NCBI RefSeq assembly: GCF_002933815.1
Contig: NZ_BEYR01000001.1
Span: 2,473,765 to 2,537,764, forward strand
Reading direction: 5' to 3'
Origin: Sphingobacterium sp. HMA12
Lineage (GTDB): Bacteria > Bacteroidota > Bacteroidia > Sphingobacteriales > Sphingobacteriaceae
DNA length: 64,000 nucleotides
Part shown: positions 16,970 to 26,425 of the stretch, piece by piece
Position numbering within the stretch: the stretch's first letter is position 1
How the letters are laid out: every line of letters begins with the position of its first letter
Program-made: the position numbers and the translations under genes
Notes under the pieces: model-generated
The model's database searches: none
Told to the model about the DNA's origin: nothing
The model's input: only the letters and a program-made list of their open reading frames with translations

Positions 16970-19582
16970 TTAGAATGTAAACTTCACAGAAGCGTTCCAT
17001 GTTCTACCTTGACCAATCAATACGAAGTTGGATGTATCGATACCCTTCCAGGTGTTGTTGACATCTGTGGTCACTGTACTGGAGGTCGCTTCAGAGATAT
17101 AGAATTTGTTTAACACATTGTTCATGTTAACACGGAAACTCATTGTATTTTTATCGCTTACTTTAACCTCATAGGATAATCCGGCATCCAACAGATTGAA
17201 AGAAGGAAGTTCCATTACGCGCCCAACTTTTTTACCATCCTCTTCCTCCGTCCTGTGTCTCGACGAGTACAGGCGATCATACTGTCTGTAGTTACCATCA
17301 ACAGAAAAACCTTTGAAAACAACATATTTTGCACCAAAGCCATATGTGGTCTGTGCTGCGTTCCCAACATGCTCTCCTGTCAAATCAACCTCTTCTCTAC
17401 CCAATTCAACACGGTTATCATTACGTTCAATAGCCGTAACCTTTCCATCGTATTTCCAGTCGCCAATTGATGCAAATCCCGTTAACGTCAAACCATAGAA
17501 TGGACGTGCCGCAACGTCTAATTCCGCTCCTTTATGATCTTGTTTAACGCCATAATTTGATGTGTAAATAAATTGTCCGGCAAGCAGAATGTTTGGATCA
17601 TTCGTGGGATTATATTTAGCAACATCTTTATCCGTCGCCAATCTTGAACTACCCGTAACACGGTTTTCCCAAGTTGTACGATAAACGTTTAGATTCACAT
17701 CCAAGAATCGAGAAGTGAATTTATAACCGGCTTCTAAACCTAGAATTTTTTCATTTTCAGCATTTTCATTGATATCATTTGCATAATTCATGAAAATATT
17801 GTTTTGATAAGGCTGACGGGAATAATACCCTGCATTAGCAAAAATACTGTGCTGACCTAAGGTATAACTCACACCACCTTTTGTATTATATCCAAAGTTG
17901 TTTACTGTTTTGGACTTTTCATTTCCGGGTGTATATTGAAAATAATCATACCGTTTGTTTTGTTGTTCAGAGACTGATCCTTGGAAAAATGCTGTAAATC
18001 CATTTTTAGCATACTCCAATTGGCCAAACAAACCTCCATAACGGATGTATTGGTTATAATCCCAAGCAAGTCGCTCATCACGGGAATCTGGTTTGCTTGA
18101 GAAAGCCTTCCAAGGATTCGTTGAATACGTATTAGTCAAATATACCGGATCGGTTATGTTAATATTACCACCTAGCAATACCCCATTTGTGTTTCCAAGT
18201 GGATCCGTCAATTTACGGTAATGCGTTCCCTTGTAGTCTCTTACATCAAAACCGACATTAAAATTCAAGGATTCTGAAAGCTTACGGTTGTAGTTTGAAA
18301 CAACACCAAACCACTGATGATTGTTCACATCGGCAGCTAGGTACTTTTCTTTGTTATACTTATCACTTCTTAAACCTTGACCACCACCAGCAGCTAAAGA
18401 AGCATACACAACAGTAGACAATGAAGATTTATCATCAATGGTCCAGTCCCAGTTTAAATTAGCGACCGGTTTATGATAAAAGTTCTTTTGCGGATTCATC
18501 ATCACCCCATTGACATCTTTATAATTGTCATTATATCGTTTACCAAATTGTAGGTAATTCGACAATTTAGATGTATACCCTTGATTATGCCATTGCGGAG
18601 CACCCGTAACCATAAAATTAAAGTTGTGCTTCTCGCTTGCTTTGTAACCTACAGATAGGAAATAACTCTGTCCTGCACCTTCTGTATGATCCATATAACC
18701 ATTACCAGACCATTGTGTGAACATCGCAGAAACGGCGAATCCGTTTTTCATCAAACCAGTATTGTAACCGACTGTAGCTTTCATAAACATGTCGTTACCA
18801 ACTGTTGTCCGGATAAAACCGCCTTCTTTCATTGAAGTGGATTGCGTTACATAGTTTACAGTACCCCCAACAGATGAAATCGCTAGTTTGGAAGCTCCCA
18901 AACCACGTTGAATCTGTACCAAAGATGCGATATCTGTAAGACCAGACCAATTTGACCAGTAAACACTTCCGTTATCCATACCATTGATTGGCTGACCATT
19001 CAATAAAAATGCCGTATTGGATTGGTCAAAACCACGCGTCGTCATTGAAGACTCGCCAAAACCTTTAGCCTGACCAGTAATATATACAGATGGTGTATTG
19101 GCCAAGGCCGACGTAATATCCTGTGCCCCTACTTTTTCCTCTAAATCTTTTTTGTGGATCGTGGATACTGCAATCGGTGTTTTTCTACCTACAGCAATAT
19201 CAATAACACCATGCCCAACAATAACAACCTCATCTAAATTTGTTGAAGCGTCTTCCGAAAATGTCGGATTGATATTTAACGGTTCGCCCGATTTCAACAT
19301 GATGTTTTCAATGACCACTGGAGTTTCTCCGATGTAAGTCACTTCCACTTTGTAGGGGCCACCCTCCTGAAGATTTGAAATTTGAAATTTTCCTTGAGCA
19401 TCAGCTGAGCCGCTTACTACTTTTCCACTTGGGATGTGGGTGATTTTAATGGTTGCTCCTTTAACTGTTTGTCCAGTAGCCTCTTTTACAACTCCTGAAA
19501 CCGAACTAGTATTTGCCGTTTGCGCGTGAACAACGCCATAACCAGCAAAAACAAGTGCAAAAAAAAGTAAAGACTTTTTCAT
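16970..19582 (-). CDS. TonB-dependent outer-membrane receptor
   Basis: An 870-aa outer-membrane transporter powered by TonB-ExbBD. A signal peptide (MKKSLLFFALVFAGYGVVHAQ) is followed by a carboxypeptidase-regulatory-like beta-sandwich (SSVSGVVKEATGQTVKGATI, about residues 25-105), a plug domain (from AVSTIHKKDLEEK, with ITGQAKGFGESSMTTRGFD), and a long 22-strand barrel ending in Phe (WNASVKFTF). I chose the ATG at 19582, directly before the signal peptide; an in-frame start at 19615 would add 11 charged residues. A TAATTTTG -7 box lies at 19613-19620. The substrate is unknown. It is divergent from a Crp/Fnr regulator. Confidence 0.92.
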   Translation of the reverse strand: MKKSLLFFALVFAGYGVVHAQTANTSSVSGVVKEATGQTVKGATIKITHIPSGKVVSGSADAQGKFQISNLQEGGPYKVEVTYIGETPVVIENIMLKSGEPLNINPTFSEDASTNLDEVVIVGHGVIDIAVGRKTPIAVSTIHKKDLEEKVGAQDITSALANTPSVYITGQAKGFGESSMTTRGFDQSNTAFLLNGQPINGMDNGSVYWSNWSGLTDIASLVQIQRGLGASKLAISSVGGTVNYVTQSTSMKEGGFIRTTVGNDMFMKATVGYNTGLMKNGFAVSAMFTQWSGNGYMDHTEGAGQSYFLSVGYKASEKHNFNFMVTGAPQWHNQGYTSKLSNYLQFGKRYNDNYKDVNGVMMNPQKNFYHKPVANLNWDWTIDDKSSLSTVVYASLAAGGGQGLRSDKYNKEKYLAADVNNHQWFGVVSNYNRKLSESLNFNVGFDVRDYKGTHYRKLTDPLGNTNGVLLGGNINITDPVYLTNTYSTNPWKAFSSKPDSRDERLAWDYNQYIRYGGLFGQLEYAKNGFTAFFQGSVSEQQNKRYDYFQYTPGNEKSKTVNNFGYNTKGGVSYTLGQHSIFANAGYYSRQPYQNNIFMNYANDINENAENEKILGLEAGYKFTSRFLDVNLNVYRTTWENRVTGSSRLATDKDVAKYNPTNDPNILLAGQFIYTSNYGVKQDHKGAELDVAARPFYGLTLTGFASIGDWKYDGKVTAIERNDNRVELGREEVDLTGEHVGNAAQTTYGFGAKYVVFKGFSVDGNYRQYDRLYSSRHRTEEEDGKKVGRVMELPSFNLLDAGLSYEVKVSDKNTMSFRVNMNNVLNKFYISEATSSTVTTDVNNTWKGIDTSNFVLIGQGRTWNASVKFTF

Positions 19583-19992
19583 GTTAGATGTGATTGTTTT
19601 GTTTTTGTGCCGCAAAATTAGGAATTGATTGTCTTTTTAACTAATTTTAACACTAGGGTGCCTATAAATACAGCATTAATGTTCCTTTCATATTTTAATC
19701 TTCCACAGGTTAAACTCGATTTTAAAACCAAAAAGTTAATAGATATCCTACACCATTAACATAAACACAACAAAAACATCATTTTTATACTAATACATAA
19801 AAAATAATCAAAATAAAATTTTGTCTTCTTTGAATAACTCAAATAATTCTTCTATTACCATATGTTATCGTTAACACCACTTCTCTTGCCTGCCTTGATC
19901 GAGTTTTACGATCAACACGATGATCTATTTCAGTGGACATGGAGCTTTCAATAGGATTGAAATCACTATATTTAAATGAATAATAATAAACT
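19583..19992. promoter_or_regulatory. Divergent promoter region between the TonB receptor and the Crp/Fnr gene
   Basis: This gene-free stretch of about 400 nt is strongly AT-rich. On the minus strand TAATTTTG (plus-strand 19613-19620) is a good -7 box for the receptor. On the plus strand TATATTTA lies about 25 nt before the Crp/Fnr ATG and is an imperfect match. I see no convincing CRP-type palindrome and no small ORF with gene-like composition. Confidence 0.45.
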
Positions 19993-20619
19993 ATGTTGTC
20001 CATTGAGCAAGCTTACACAGGAATACTAGAACCTGCATTAATTAAAGAAATCACACACACTGCACGAATCAGAACATTCCATGCAGGTGATCTGATTATT
20101 GATACCGATCAATATATCAGAGCCATGCCCTTGCTGCTAGAAGGCGCGATCAAAGTGGTTCGGGAGGATGAGGCGAAAGGTGAACTGCTGTTATACTATC
20201 TCGAGCAAGGACAGACTTGCGCCATGTCCATTGCTTGTTGTATGGGTAATAAAAAAAGTGAAATTCGTGCGTGGGCAGAAAAAGATACTACTGTAGCGAT
20301 GATCCCTAATGAACAGGTCAATAGCTGGATGGGAAGGTATTCTTCATGGCGAAATTTCATTATATCGAGTTATGCAAGCCGTATGAACGAAATGCTCCAG
20401 GCGATAGATAATCTTGCCTTTTCCAACATGGAAGAACGCATTGTCAATTACCTGCAGGCTAAAGTAAATCTCAGAGACGACCGCATTCTTACCCTTACTC
20501 ATCAAGATATCGCATCAGATTTAAACACCTCACGTGTGGTGGTCTCGCGGATCTTGAAGAAATTAGAAAATGAAGATAAAATCGTACTGCTCAGAAATGA
20601 AATCAGGGTCTTGATTTAG
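19993..20619 (+). CDS. Crp/Fnr-family transcriptional regulator
   Basis: A 208-aa regulator with an N-terminal cyclic-nucleotide-binding-like barrel (about residues 20-120) and a C-terminal winged helix (about 140-208). The recognition helix is in LTHQDIASDLNTSRVVVSRI. The barrel holds an unusual cysteine group (CAMSIACCMG near residues 76-85), which might sense redox state or metal. The classical Fnr N-terminal Fe-S cysteines and a convincing cAMP-binding motif are absent. It is divergent from the TonB receptor, a likely but unproven target. Confidence 0.85.
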   Translation: MLSIEQAYTGILEPALIKEITHTARIRTFHAGDLIIDTDQYIRAMPLLLEGAIKVVREDEAKGELLLYYLEQGQTCAMSIACCMGNKKSEIRAWAEKDTTVAMIPNEQVNSWMGRYSSWRNFIISSYASRMNEMLQAIDNLAFSNMEERIVNYLQAKVNLRDDRILTLTHQDIASDLNTSRVVVSRILKKLENEDKIVLLRNEIRVLI

Positions 20620-20771
20620 ATTCTAAATAAATTTACACGAAACGAATATCGTGTTCGTCCCCACGGATTTCAAGGCAATATGGTATTAGGCCAGCTGTAC
20701 GATTCAATGATCCAAAAACATTTGTACCTTTATTGGCAGGAGAATACTCGATTCACATCATTTAATTTAAT

Positions 20772-21620
20772 ATGAAAACAGAAAACGTAGGATTTATAGG
20801 ATTAGGAAATATGGGGCATCCCATGGCAAAAAATCTAGAAAAAGCAGGTTTCCCGCTTTCCGTTTATAACAGAAATATAGCAAAAACAACAGCCTTCGAA
20901 GCGCAGTCAACTGTTTACGATGAAGTTTCTGATCTGGTCAATGCCAATGCGGTTGTGTTTACGATGTTGACCAATGACGCCGCAGTTCAGGAGGTTTATG
21001 GTAAAATTCTTGAACAATCCATCAACGGAAAATTATTTGTGGATATGAGTACTATTGCACAGGATGCAAGTATTGATCTCGCCCGTAAGCTAAAGGAAAA
21101 AGGGGCTACTTTTCTGGATGCACCTGTGGCTGGAAGTACCAAACCTGCCGCAGAAGGTACGCTGATCATTATGGTGGGGGGAGAACAAACAGACCTTGAG
21201 CGTGCTAGACCCTATCTTGAAAAAATGGGAAAATCCGTTAAACATCTCGGTAAAAATGGCAAAGGCCTTGCCGCAAAACTAGCCATAAATTATTTTCTAT
21301 CTATTATTTACCAAGGTTTGGCTGAAACCATCTTATTTTCTGACCAATTGGGCATAGCACGTAGCGAAATGCTCGAAATCATCAATGAAAGTGCCAGCGG
21401 TAGCGGAGCAACGAAAGTGAAGACACCTCTTCTCGTCCAGCAGGACTATACTGCAGCATTTGCATTGGACCTGATGTTAAAAGATATCCGATTGGCCCAA
21501 CAGGCAGGAGCAGCCTACCCATTACTCGGAACTTTGCTCAATACCTACCAGGCGGCACATGAGAAAGGTCTGGGACAATTGGACGTGATCGGAATTATTG
21601 AATCTATAAAACAATCCTGA
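20772..21620 (+). CDS. NAD(P)-dependent beta-hydroxyacid dehydrogenase (3-hydroxyisobutyrate dehydrogenase family)
   Basis: A 282-aa cytoplasmic dehydrogenase. The N-terminal dinucleotide motif is GLGNMGHPMAKNL (from residue 10). The second family signature is DAPVAGSTKPAAEGTL, and the catalytic Lys lies in GLAAKLAINYFL. Family members oxidise 3-hydroxyisobutyrate or tartronate semialdehyde, or reduce succinic semialdehyde/glyoxylate; the sequence does not settle which. It is a single gene with about 150 nt of upstream sequence. Confidence 0.88.
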   Translation: MKTENVGFIGLGNMGHPMAKNLEKAGFPLSVYNRNIAKTTAFEAQSTVYDEVSDLVNANAVVFTMLTNDAAVQEVYGKILEQSINGKLFVDMSTIAQDASIDLARKLKEKGATFLDAPVAGSTKPAAEGTLIIMVGGEQTDLERARPYLEKMGKSVKHLGKNGKGLAAKLAINYFLSIIYQGLAETILFSDQLGIARSEMLEIINESASGSGATKVKTPLLVQQDYTAAFALDLMLKDIRLAQQAGAAYPLLGTLLNTYQAAHEKGLGQLDVIGIIESIKQS

Positions 21621-21788
21621 GTTTATAAGGGTTAATAAACATATTAAGGCCCCTACCGCACACAAGGCAGTTACCTTAAAGAACAATCATAAACAAATGG
21701 TTTAATCAAATCGAATAGCAGATGAATTGGCGGAGGTTAAAACTATATTTAATCGCGCACAACATCTGTCGGATAAAAACAGGAACAG

Positions 21789-22532
21789 ATGAAAACAGCT
21801 TTGACATTATTTCTATTAGCTATTGTCACGATGAGTATGAGAGCACAGGAGTTAAAAAAGGTATCTTATACCGACGGAACACAACGCCTTAATGGGCTAA
21901 TCACATCCAATGCAGATAAAAAAGGTGCAGCGGTGCTTATTTTACCTGCATGGAAAGGAATTGATAATGAAGCGAGACAAGCAGCCTTGCAACTACAAAA
22001 AGAAGGTTACATCGCATTCATTGCCGACATCTATGGTGAAGGTAATATTCCAGCGGACAATACAGCGGCTTCAAAAATCGCAGGTCATTACAAAGCTGAC
22101 TACAAAGCTTATCAGCAACGGATCTCTGCCGCCCTCGACCAATTGAAAAAAGCCGGAGCTGATCCAAAGAAAATTGCAGTAATTGGTTATTGCTTCGGTG
22201 GAACAGGAGCTCTCGAAACAGCGCGCGCTGATTTGCCCGTCGCAGCCGTAATAAGTATCCATGGCGGGCTTTCTAAATCGCCTGACAGACCCAATACTGC
22301 GATCAATGTGAAAGTATTGGTTGAACACCCTGCAGCTGACAAAAGTGTATCAAAGGAAGATTATGATGGATTAATCAAGGAACTGAACGAAGGAAAGGCG
22401 GACTGGCAGATCATTACGTATGCGAATTCCGGACACACCTTTACCAATCCGGAATCGCCAGAATATAATCCCGTTATGGCGAAACGTGCCTGGGCGCATA
22501 CCTTATTATTTTTAAAAGAAGTCTTAAACTAA
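21789..22532 (+). CDS. Secreted dienelactone hydrolase family protein
   Basis: A 247-aa alpha/beta hydrolase with a signal peptide (MKTALTLFLLAIVTMSMRAQ), so it is probably periplasmic. The nucleophile is Cys135 in GYCFGG, as in dienelactone hydrolase, and the catalytic His is in SGHTF near the C-terminus. An acidic residue lies in the HPAADKSV region. Many Bacteroidota carry such exported members with unknown ester substrates. It ends 31 nt before the next gene on the same strand. Confidence 0.86.
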   Translation: MKTALTLFLLAIVTMSMRAQELKKVSYTDGTQRLNGLITSNADKKGAAVLILPAWKGIDNEARQAALQLQKEGYIAFIADIYGEGNIPADNTAASKIAGHYKADYKAYQQRISAALDQLKKAGADPKKIAVIGYCFGGTGALETARADLPVAAVISIHGGLSKSPDRPNTAINVKVLVEHPAADKSVSKEDYDGLIKELNEGKADWQIITYANSGHTFTNPESPEYNPVMAKRAWAHTLLFLKEVLN

Positions 22533-22563
22533 AAAGTCAGCGCAACTCGTCCTCCTTATCCAA

Positions 22564-23829
22564 ATGAACTGTCATTCCAGATCAATAGTGCCCCATCCGA
22601 TTATTTTCCAGTTATTGGTATTCCTGTTTTGTACGACTGTGGTACGAGCCCAAACGATAAAATCAATGGAAATCGCAGGCCCTACCCAAGCGATTCTGTT
22701 CGTTACCAATGAATCCGATAAATCAACAGATTTCGCGATGCGTCTCCATGATCAAAAGGCTAATGAAATTATTAGGCAGGTACCCTATAGTACCACCAAA
22801 CTCCTTGTCGCAAAAACAGATGCCCAAAAATTCACTTTTGTTGTCAACAGGAGTAAGTGGAAGGTGGATGTACCAACCCTCCAACAACGAAACGCCATGA
22901 TCCTGTTTGATGGTCAGAGCCGACCAAAAGTGATCTATGACAGTCAACGCTATCAAAAAGCCGCAACGCCCATATTAACAAACAATAAGCAGACAGGTAC
23001 ATCTCAAAAAGCACTTAAATACGATGCGAAACTATTCTTCGATTCCATCACTGCTATTCCGTTTAAGCCATCCAGGCAATATGCTGAAGCCATCATTTCC
23101 CGATCCAGTCTTCCGATCTACTCCAATCAGAAAAAAGGCAAATATGACGGAACTTATATTTCGCAGACTTTTACAGGGGACAATCTCGAAAAACCCAGCG
23201 GCATGATGACAACTACTTATCAGCAAGGCAAAGAGCTCTCCGCAAACAATTTGTCTAATGGGGTCAACTTTTACACCAAATATTTTTACAACAAATGGGG
23301 ATTAATCGATTCAATACAGCAGCTTCAAAACAGCCAATGGACGTCTAGTACAATTTACCAGTACTTACCACATGCTATTCTCATTACCGATCCTGAGCGG
23401 CGGTCCGCCTCCATCTACCATGTAAATGATCAATATCAATTGGTCCGGGAGGAGTCTATCCATTTCGTCTACCAACGGAAGCATTGGGTCGATTACCGTT
23501 ACAATGAAAATGGGCAGCTTATTGAGGAAGTTTCGGGACTAAATGACGCTATCGAAAACCGTAGACAGTATTACTATGATAACCCACAAGCAAGCAATTT
23601 CTCTTCGTGGCAGGTATTTGACGCCACGGGGAAGTGCACTGCTGAATCTAAAATAACTGTACAAGGCAATGAAAGCACCTACCTATTTTATCGTGATGGT
23701 ACCTTGGAAATGAAAATAGTCTCAAAAGAACTGGGTGATTATCAATACGAGAGCACTGTATTTGATAAACAGAATAAAATTACTTCAAAAACAATTCAAA
23801 TAAAGAAAAGTTCATCCAGTTCTCAATAA
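22564..23829 (+). CDS. Secreted protein with YD/RHS-like strand repeats, function unknown
   Basis: A 421-aa exported protein. The N-terminus has a hydrophobic core ending in VVRAQ, a plausible signal-peptidase site. The first ~130 residues look like a beta-sandwich. The second half consists of short tyrosine-rich strand repeats such as YRYNENGQLIEE and RRQYYYDN, recalling YD/RHS-type or MORN-like repeats that form beta sheets. No toxin or catalytic motif is visible. It closely follows the dienelactone hydrolase gene and may be cotranscribed with it. Confidence 0.65.
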   Translation: MNCHSRSIVPHPIIFQLLVFLFCTTVVRAQTIKSMEIAGPTQAILFVTNESDKSTDFAMRLHDQKANEIIRQVPYSTTKLLVAKTDAQKFTFVVNRSKWKVDVPTLQQRNAMILFDGQSRPKVIYDSQRYQKAATPILTNNKQTGTSQKALKYDAKLFFDSITAIPFKPSRQYAEAIISRSSLPIYSNQKKGKYDGTYISQTFTGDNLEKPSGMMTTTYQQGKELSANNLSNGVNFYTKYFYNKWGLIDSIQQLQNSQWTSSTIYQYLPHAILITDPERRSASIYHVNDQYQLVREESIHFVYQRKHWVDYRYNENGQLIEEVSGLNDAIENRRQYYYDNPQASNFSSWQVFDATGKCTAESKITVQGNESTYLFYRDGTLEMKIVSKELGDYQYESTVFDKQNKITSKTIQIKKSSSSSQ

Positions 23830-23882
23830 TTAAAACGCGCAACCTGAAATAAAAGGAAGCAATAAACAGTAATTCGTCATTA

Positions 23883-24728
23883 GTGAAAAAACGGAAATTA
23901 ATAAGTCAACATCACCCTTTACTCTATTTTCTTGCTGTCTGGGCGAGAAGGACACAAAGAAAAGCTATTTGGTTACTGGATAATAAAAAGTACACAAAAA
24001 CCAAATCTACAACAGCGCTGCAGTACCGCATCAAAAAACACCAATCCGTTTTATTAAAGAAACTAGGAGAAAACAATATGCAGCTGCAGATCAACAAGGT
24101 AACCAACCTAAAGATTGCAGCAAAACAGATCAACGGTGTACTGATCTACCCCGGAGAGACCTTTTCATTCTGCAAACTGGTTGGGCAGCCCACACAAAAG
24201 AAAGGCTATCTTCCAGGGATGGAATTGTCTTTCGGTGAAGCACGGGCAGGTATCGGTGGTGGAATCTGCCAGATCTCCAATCTGATCCATTGGCTTGTTA
24301 TCCATAGCCCGCTGACAGTAACCGAGCGTTATCACCATTCTTTTGATCCGTTTCCCGATGATGGGCGTGTATTACCTTTCGGAAGCGGGGCAACAGTGTT
24401 TTACAACTATCGGGACTATCAGTTTACCAACAATACCCCCTATACATTTCAGATCAATCTCTGGTTTACCGAAAAATGTCTTGAAGGTGAACTGAGGATC
24501 GATCAGGAACTCGATTTTGCCTATCACGTCATTGAAAAAGAGCATCAATTCCTTAAAATAGGAAATCAATTCTACCGAAAAAATGAAATCTGGCGGGAAA
24601 AATTCCTAAAATTCCAGGGTGGAAAGGTGGTTGATACAGAACTTCTAACCAAAAATTTTGCTCGCGTCACTTATACCCCGCCGGACTACACGGAATTGCC
24701 AGCTGAAGGTGGATGTTGGCAAATTTAA
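23883..24728 (+). CDS. VanW family protein
   Basis: A 281-aa protein with the VanW core: INGVLIYPGETFSFCKLVG, KKGYLPGMEL, and GIGGGICQISNLIHWLV, with the conserved Gly-Gly-Gly-x-Cys-Gln. VanW was named from an accessory gene of vancomycin-resistance clusters, but its activity is unknown and most members are unrelated to resistance. No vanHAX-like genes are nearby. The start is GTG at 23883; the N-terminus is very basic and has no clear signal peptide. Confidence 0.85.
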   Translation: MKKRKLISQHHPLLYFLAVWARRTQRKAIWLLDNKKYTKTKSTTALQYRIKKHQSVLLKKLGENNMQLQINKVTNLKIAAKQINGVLIYPGETFSFCKLVGQPTQKKGYLPGMELSFGEARAGIGGGICQISNLIHWLVIHSPLTVTERYHHSFDPFPDDGRVLPFGSGATVFYNYRDYQFTNNTPYTFQINLWFTEKCLEGELRIDQELDFAYHVIEKEHQFLKIGNQFYRKNEIWREKFLKFQGGKVVDTELLTKNFARVTYTPPDYTELPAEGGCWQI

Positions 24729-24832
24729 CATCCCTCTTATTCCAGTCAGAGCCCCCAAGTCATTTTTACTGCTCCGGCACCTAATAAAACACGAACTATA
24801 AAAAATCCTTTTTTTTGTGTAAATTTGATATG

Positions 24833-24908
24833 GCTTTGGGGGTATTCTGTATAGAATTGAGATAGTCCCTTTGAACCTGATCCGGTTGATACCGGCGTAG
24901 GGAAAAGC
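24833..24908 (+). promoter_or_regulatory. TPP riboswitch (THI element)
   Basis: The conserved THI sequences are all present: TTGAGATAG for the pyrimidine sensor (family CUGAGA) and CCCTTTGAACCTGATC followed by GGTTGATACCGGCGTAGGGA. The closing P1 stem is visible as GCTTT (24833-24837) with AAAGC (24904-24908). A TAAATTTG -7 box at 24820-24827 lies just upstream. Downstream, a 16-nt palindrome (GTATATTGCAATATAC, 24919-24934) may belong to the expression platform. It controls the thiM-thiE-thiD-tenA operon, which starts at 25000. Confidence 0.95.
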
Positions 24909-24999
24909 AACCGCTTACGTATATTGCAATATACCGGACAGCCCATCTGTCTCATTTCTTCCTGACAAAGCCACCTTCAAACATAGAGAACAAAAAAGA

Positions 25000-25803
25000 A
25001 TGGAAGATTTAATTATCGATCTGTTAGCACAGGTCAGACGACAAAAACCACTTGTACATAATATTACGAATTTGGTGGTGATGAACAGCACCGCCAATGC
25101 GCTCCTTGCTCTTGGAGCTTCCCCAGTCATGGTCCACAGTCCATCCGAAGTACGCGAGGTTGTTGATCTTGCCCAGTCGTTGGTACTTAACATCGGCACA
25201 TTGAGTGAACTTACCGCCGAGTCCATGCTTGTAGCAGCAGAACATGCCAATAACATTGGCCGTCCCTGGGTCCTGGATCCTGTGGGTGCGGGAATATCCG
25301 CTTTTCGCAATGACCTATTGGCAAACCTCCTGGAACTAAAACCAACCGTTATCCGGGGAAATGCATCGGAGATCATGAGCCTTTACAATTTCAACCAGGT
25401 CAATACCAAAGGCGTAGACAGCACGGCAGACAGTAAGGCTGCTATCGGCTTTGGTAAAGCATTGCAAGAACAGATCGGGTCTGTTATCTGCATTTCCGGA
25501 AAGGTAGATTATATCCTTTCTGAACAATATACCGTTGAAGTCCATAATGGACATCAAATGATGACCCAGGTTACTGGGCTTGGCTGTAGTTCCACCGCAC
25601 TCATCGGTGCATTTTTGGGTATTACAGATTATTCTTTTCGAGCAGCAACAGCCGGAGTGTCCCTTTTGAGCTTGGCTGGTGAACTGGCTTCAGGCCGCTC
25701 CTCGGGCCCCGGTTCTTTACAGATGAATCTCTATGATGAACTTTATCAGCTCAATGATGACCGTATCCGCAGGCATCTCAACATCAAACACTATGGCAAT
25801 TAA
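25000..25803 (+). CDS. thiM: Hydroxyethylthiazole kinase
   Basis: Phosphorylates 4-methyl-5-(2-hydroxyethyl)thiazole, allowing salvage of the thiamine thiazole moiety. The 267-aa product has the ThiM hallmarks PLVHNITNLVVMN near the N-terminus, WVLDPVGAG, the RGNASEI loop, and the catalytic region TGLGCSSTALIGAFL. It is the first gene after the TPP riboswitch, about 90 nt downstream, and overlaps thiE by 11 nt. Confidence 0.95.
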   Translation: MEDLIIDLLAQVRRQKPLVHNITNLVVMNSTANALLALGASPVMVHSPSEVREVVDLAQSLVLNIGTLSELTAESMLVAAEHANNIGRPWVLDPVGAGISAFRNDLLANLLELKPTVIRGNASEIMSLYNFNQVNTKGVDSTADSKAAIGFGKALQEQIGSVICISGKVDYILSEQYTVEVHNGHQMMTQVTGLGCSSTALIGAFLGITDYSFRAATAGVSLLSLAGELASGRSSGPGSLQMNLYDELYQLNDDRIRRHLNIKHYGN

Positions 25804-26425
25804 TCCCCTATTTCCCTATCCCTTGTATCTGGTTATTTCTGAACAGGACTGCTACCCACAATCTTGGCTTCATGTTGCAGAAGAGGCTATTTGTGGTGGT
25901 GTGGATATTGTTCAATTGCGTGAGAAAAATGAAACCCCAGCGGGATTTCTGGAAAAAGCCAAGAGGCTAAAGCAGATCACCGACCGTTACGGAATCCCAT
26001 TAATCATCAACGATGCTGTGGATATTGCGATTGAAATCGAGGCATGGGGGGTACATGTCGGACAAAACGATCGTCAACCGGTAGAAATAAGGGAAAAATA
26101 TGGACAGCGTCTTCAAATTGGCTGGTCGCTCGAAGATAAGACGCAACTTGAGAGCAAACAGATGGCTGCCGTTGACCATCTTGGTGTCAGCCCGATTTTT
26201 CCAACAAAAACAAAAATAGACACCATCACAACCTGGGGAATCAGTGGACTTGGCGAGCTGCGGAATTTGACCGAAAAGTCCTTAATCGCCATCGGCGGCA
26301 TGAACTTAGATACCAGCCAAAGTGCCTGGATGGCAGGCGCAGATTCCATTGCTGTTGTCTCGGCAATTTGCCAAAGTTCAAACCCGAAAGAGTGTAGTGC
26401 TCAATTAAAGAAATTATTAACATGA
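25793..26425 (+). CDS. thiE: Thiamine phosphate synthase
   Basis: Joins HMP pyrophosphate and thiazole phosphate to give thiamine phosphate. The 210-aa TIM-barrel protein shows VDIVQLREKN, PLIINDAVDIA, WGVHVGQND, LGVSPIFPTKTK and ALIGGMN-like (IAIGGMN) motifs in family order. I chose the ATG at 25793 (MAINPLFPYP), which overlaps the thiM stop region by 11 nt; an in-frame start at 25733 would lie deep inside thiM. It overlaps thiD by 4 nt (ATGA). Confidence 0.94.
   Translation: MAINPLFPYPLYLVISEQDCYPQSWLHVAEEAICGGVDIVQLREKNETPAGFLEKAKRLKQITDRYGIPLIINDAVDIAIEIEAWGVHVGQNDRQPVEIREKYGQRLQIGWSLEDKTQLESKQMAAVDHLGVSPIFPTKTKIDTITTWGISGLGELRNLTEKSLIAIGGMNLDTSQSAWMAGADSIAVVSAICQSSNPKECSAQLKKLLT

Noticed and set aside
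16869..17000. A longer N-terminus for the 127-aa hypothetical gene
   Set aside because: That extension would read through the terminator and the 3' end of the TonB receptor gene.
23883..24728. A vancomycin-resistance cluster because of the VanW protein
   Set aside because: VanW-like proteins are widespread outside resistance clusters, and no vanH, vanA or vanX homologues or two-component sensors are nearby.
24915..25376. A 153-codon open frame antisense to thiM and its leader
   Set aside because: It overlaps the conserved ThiM coding region, and its composition (Arg/Ser-rich) is that of a shadow frame.
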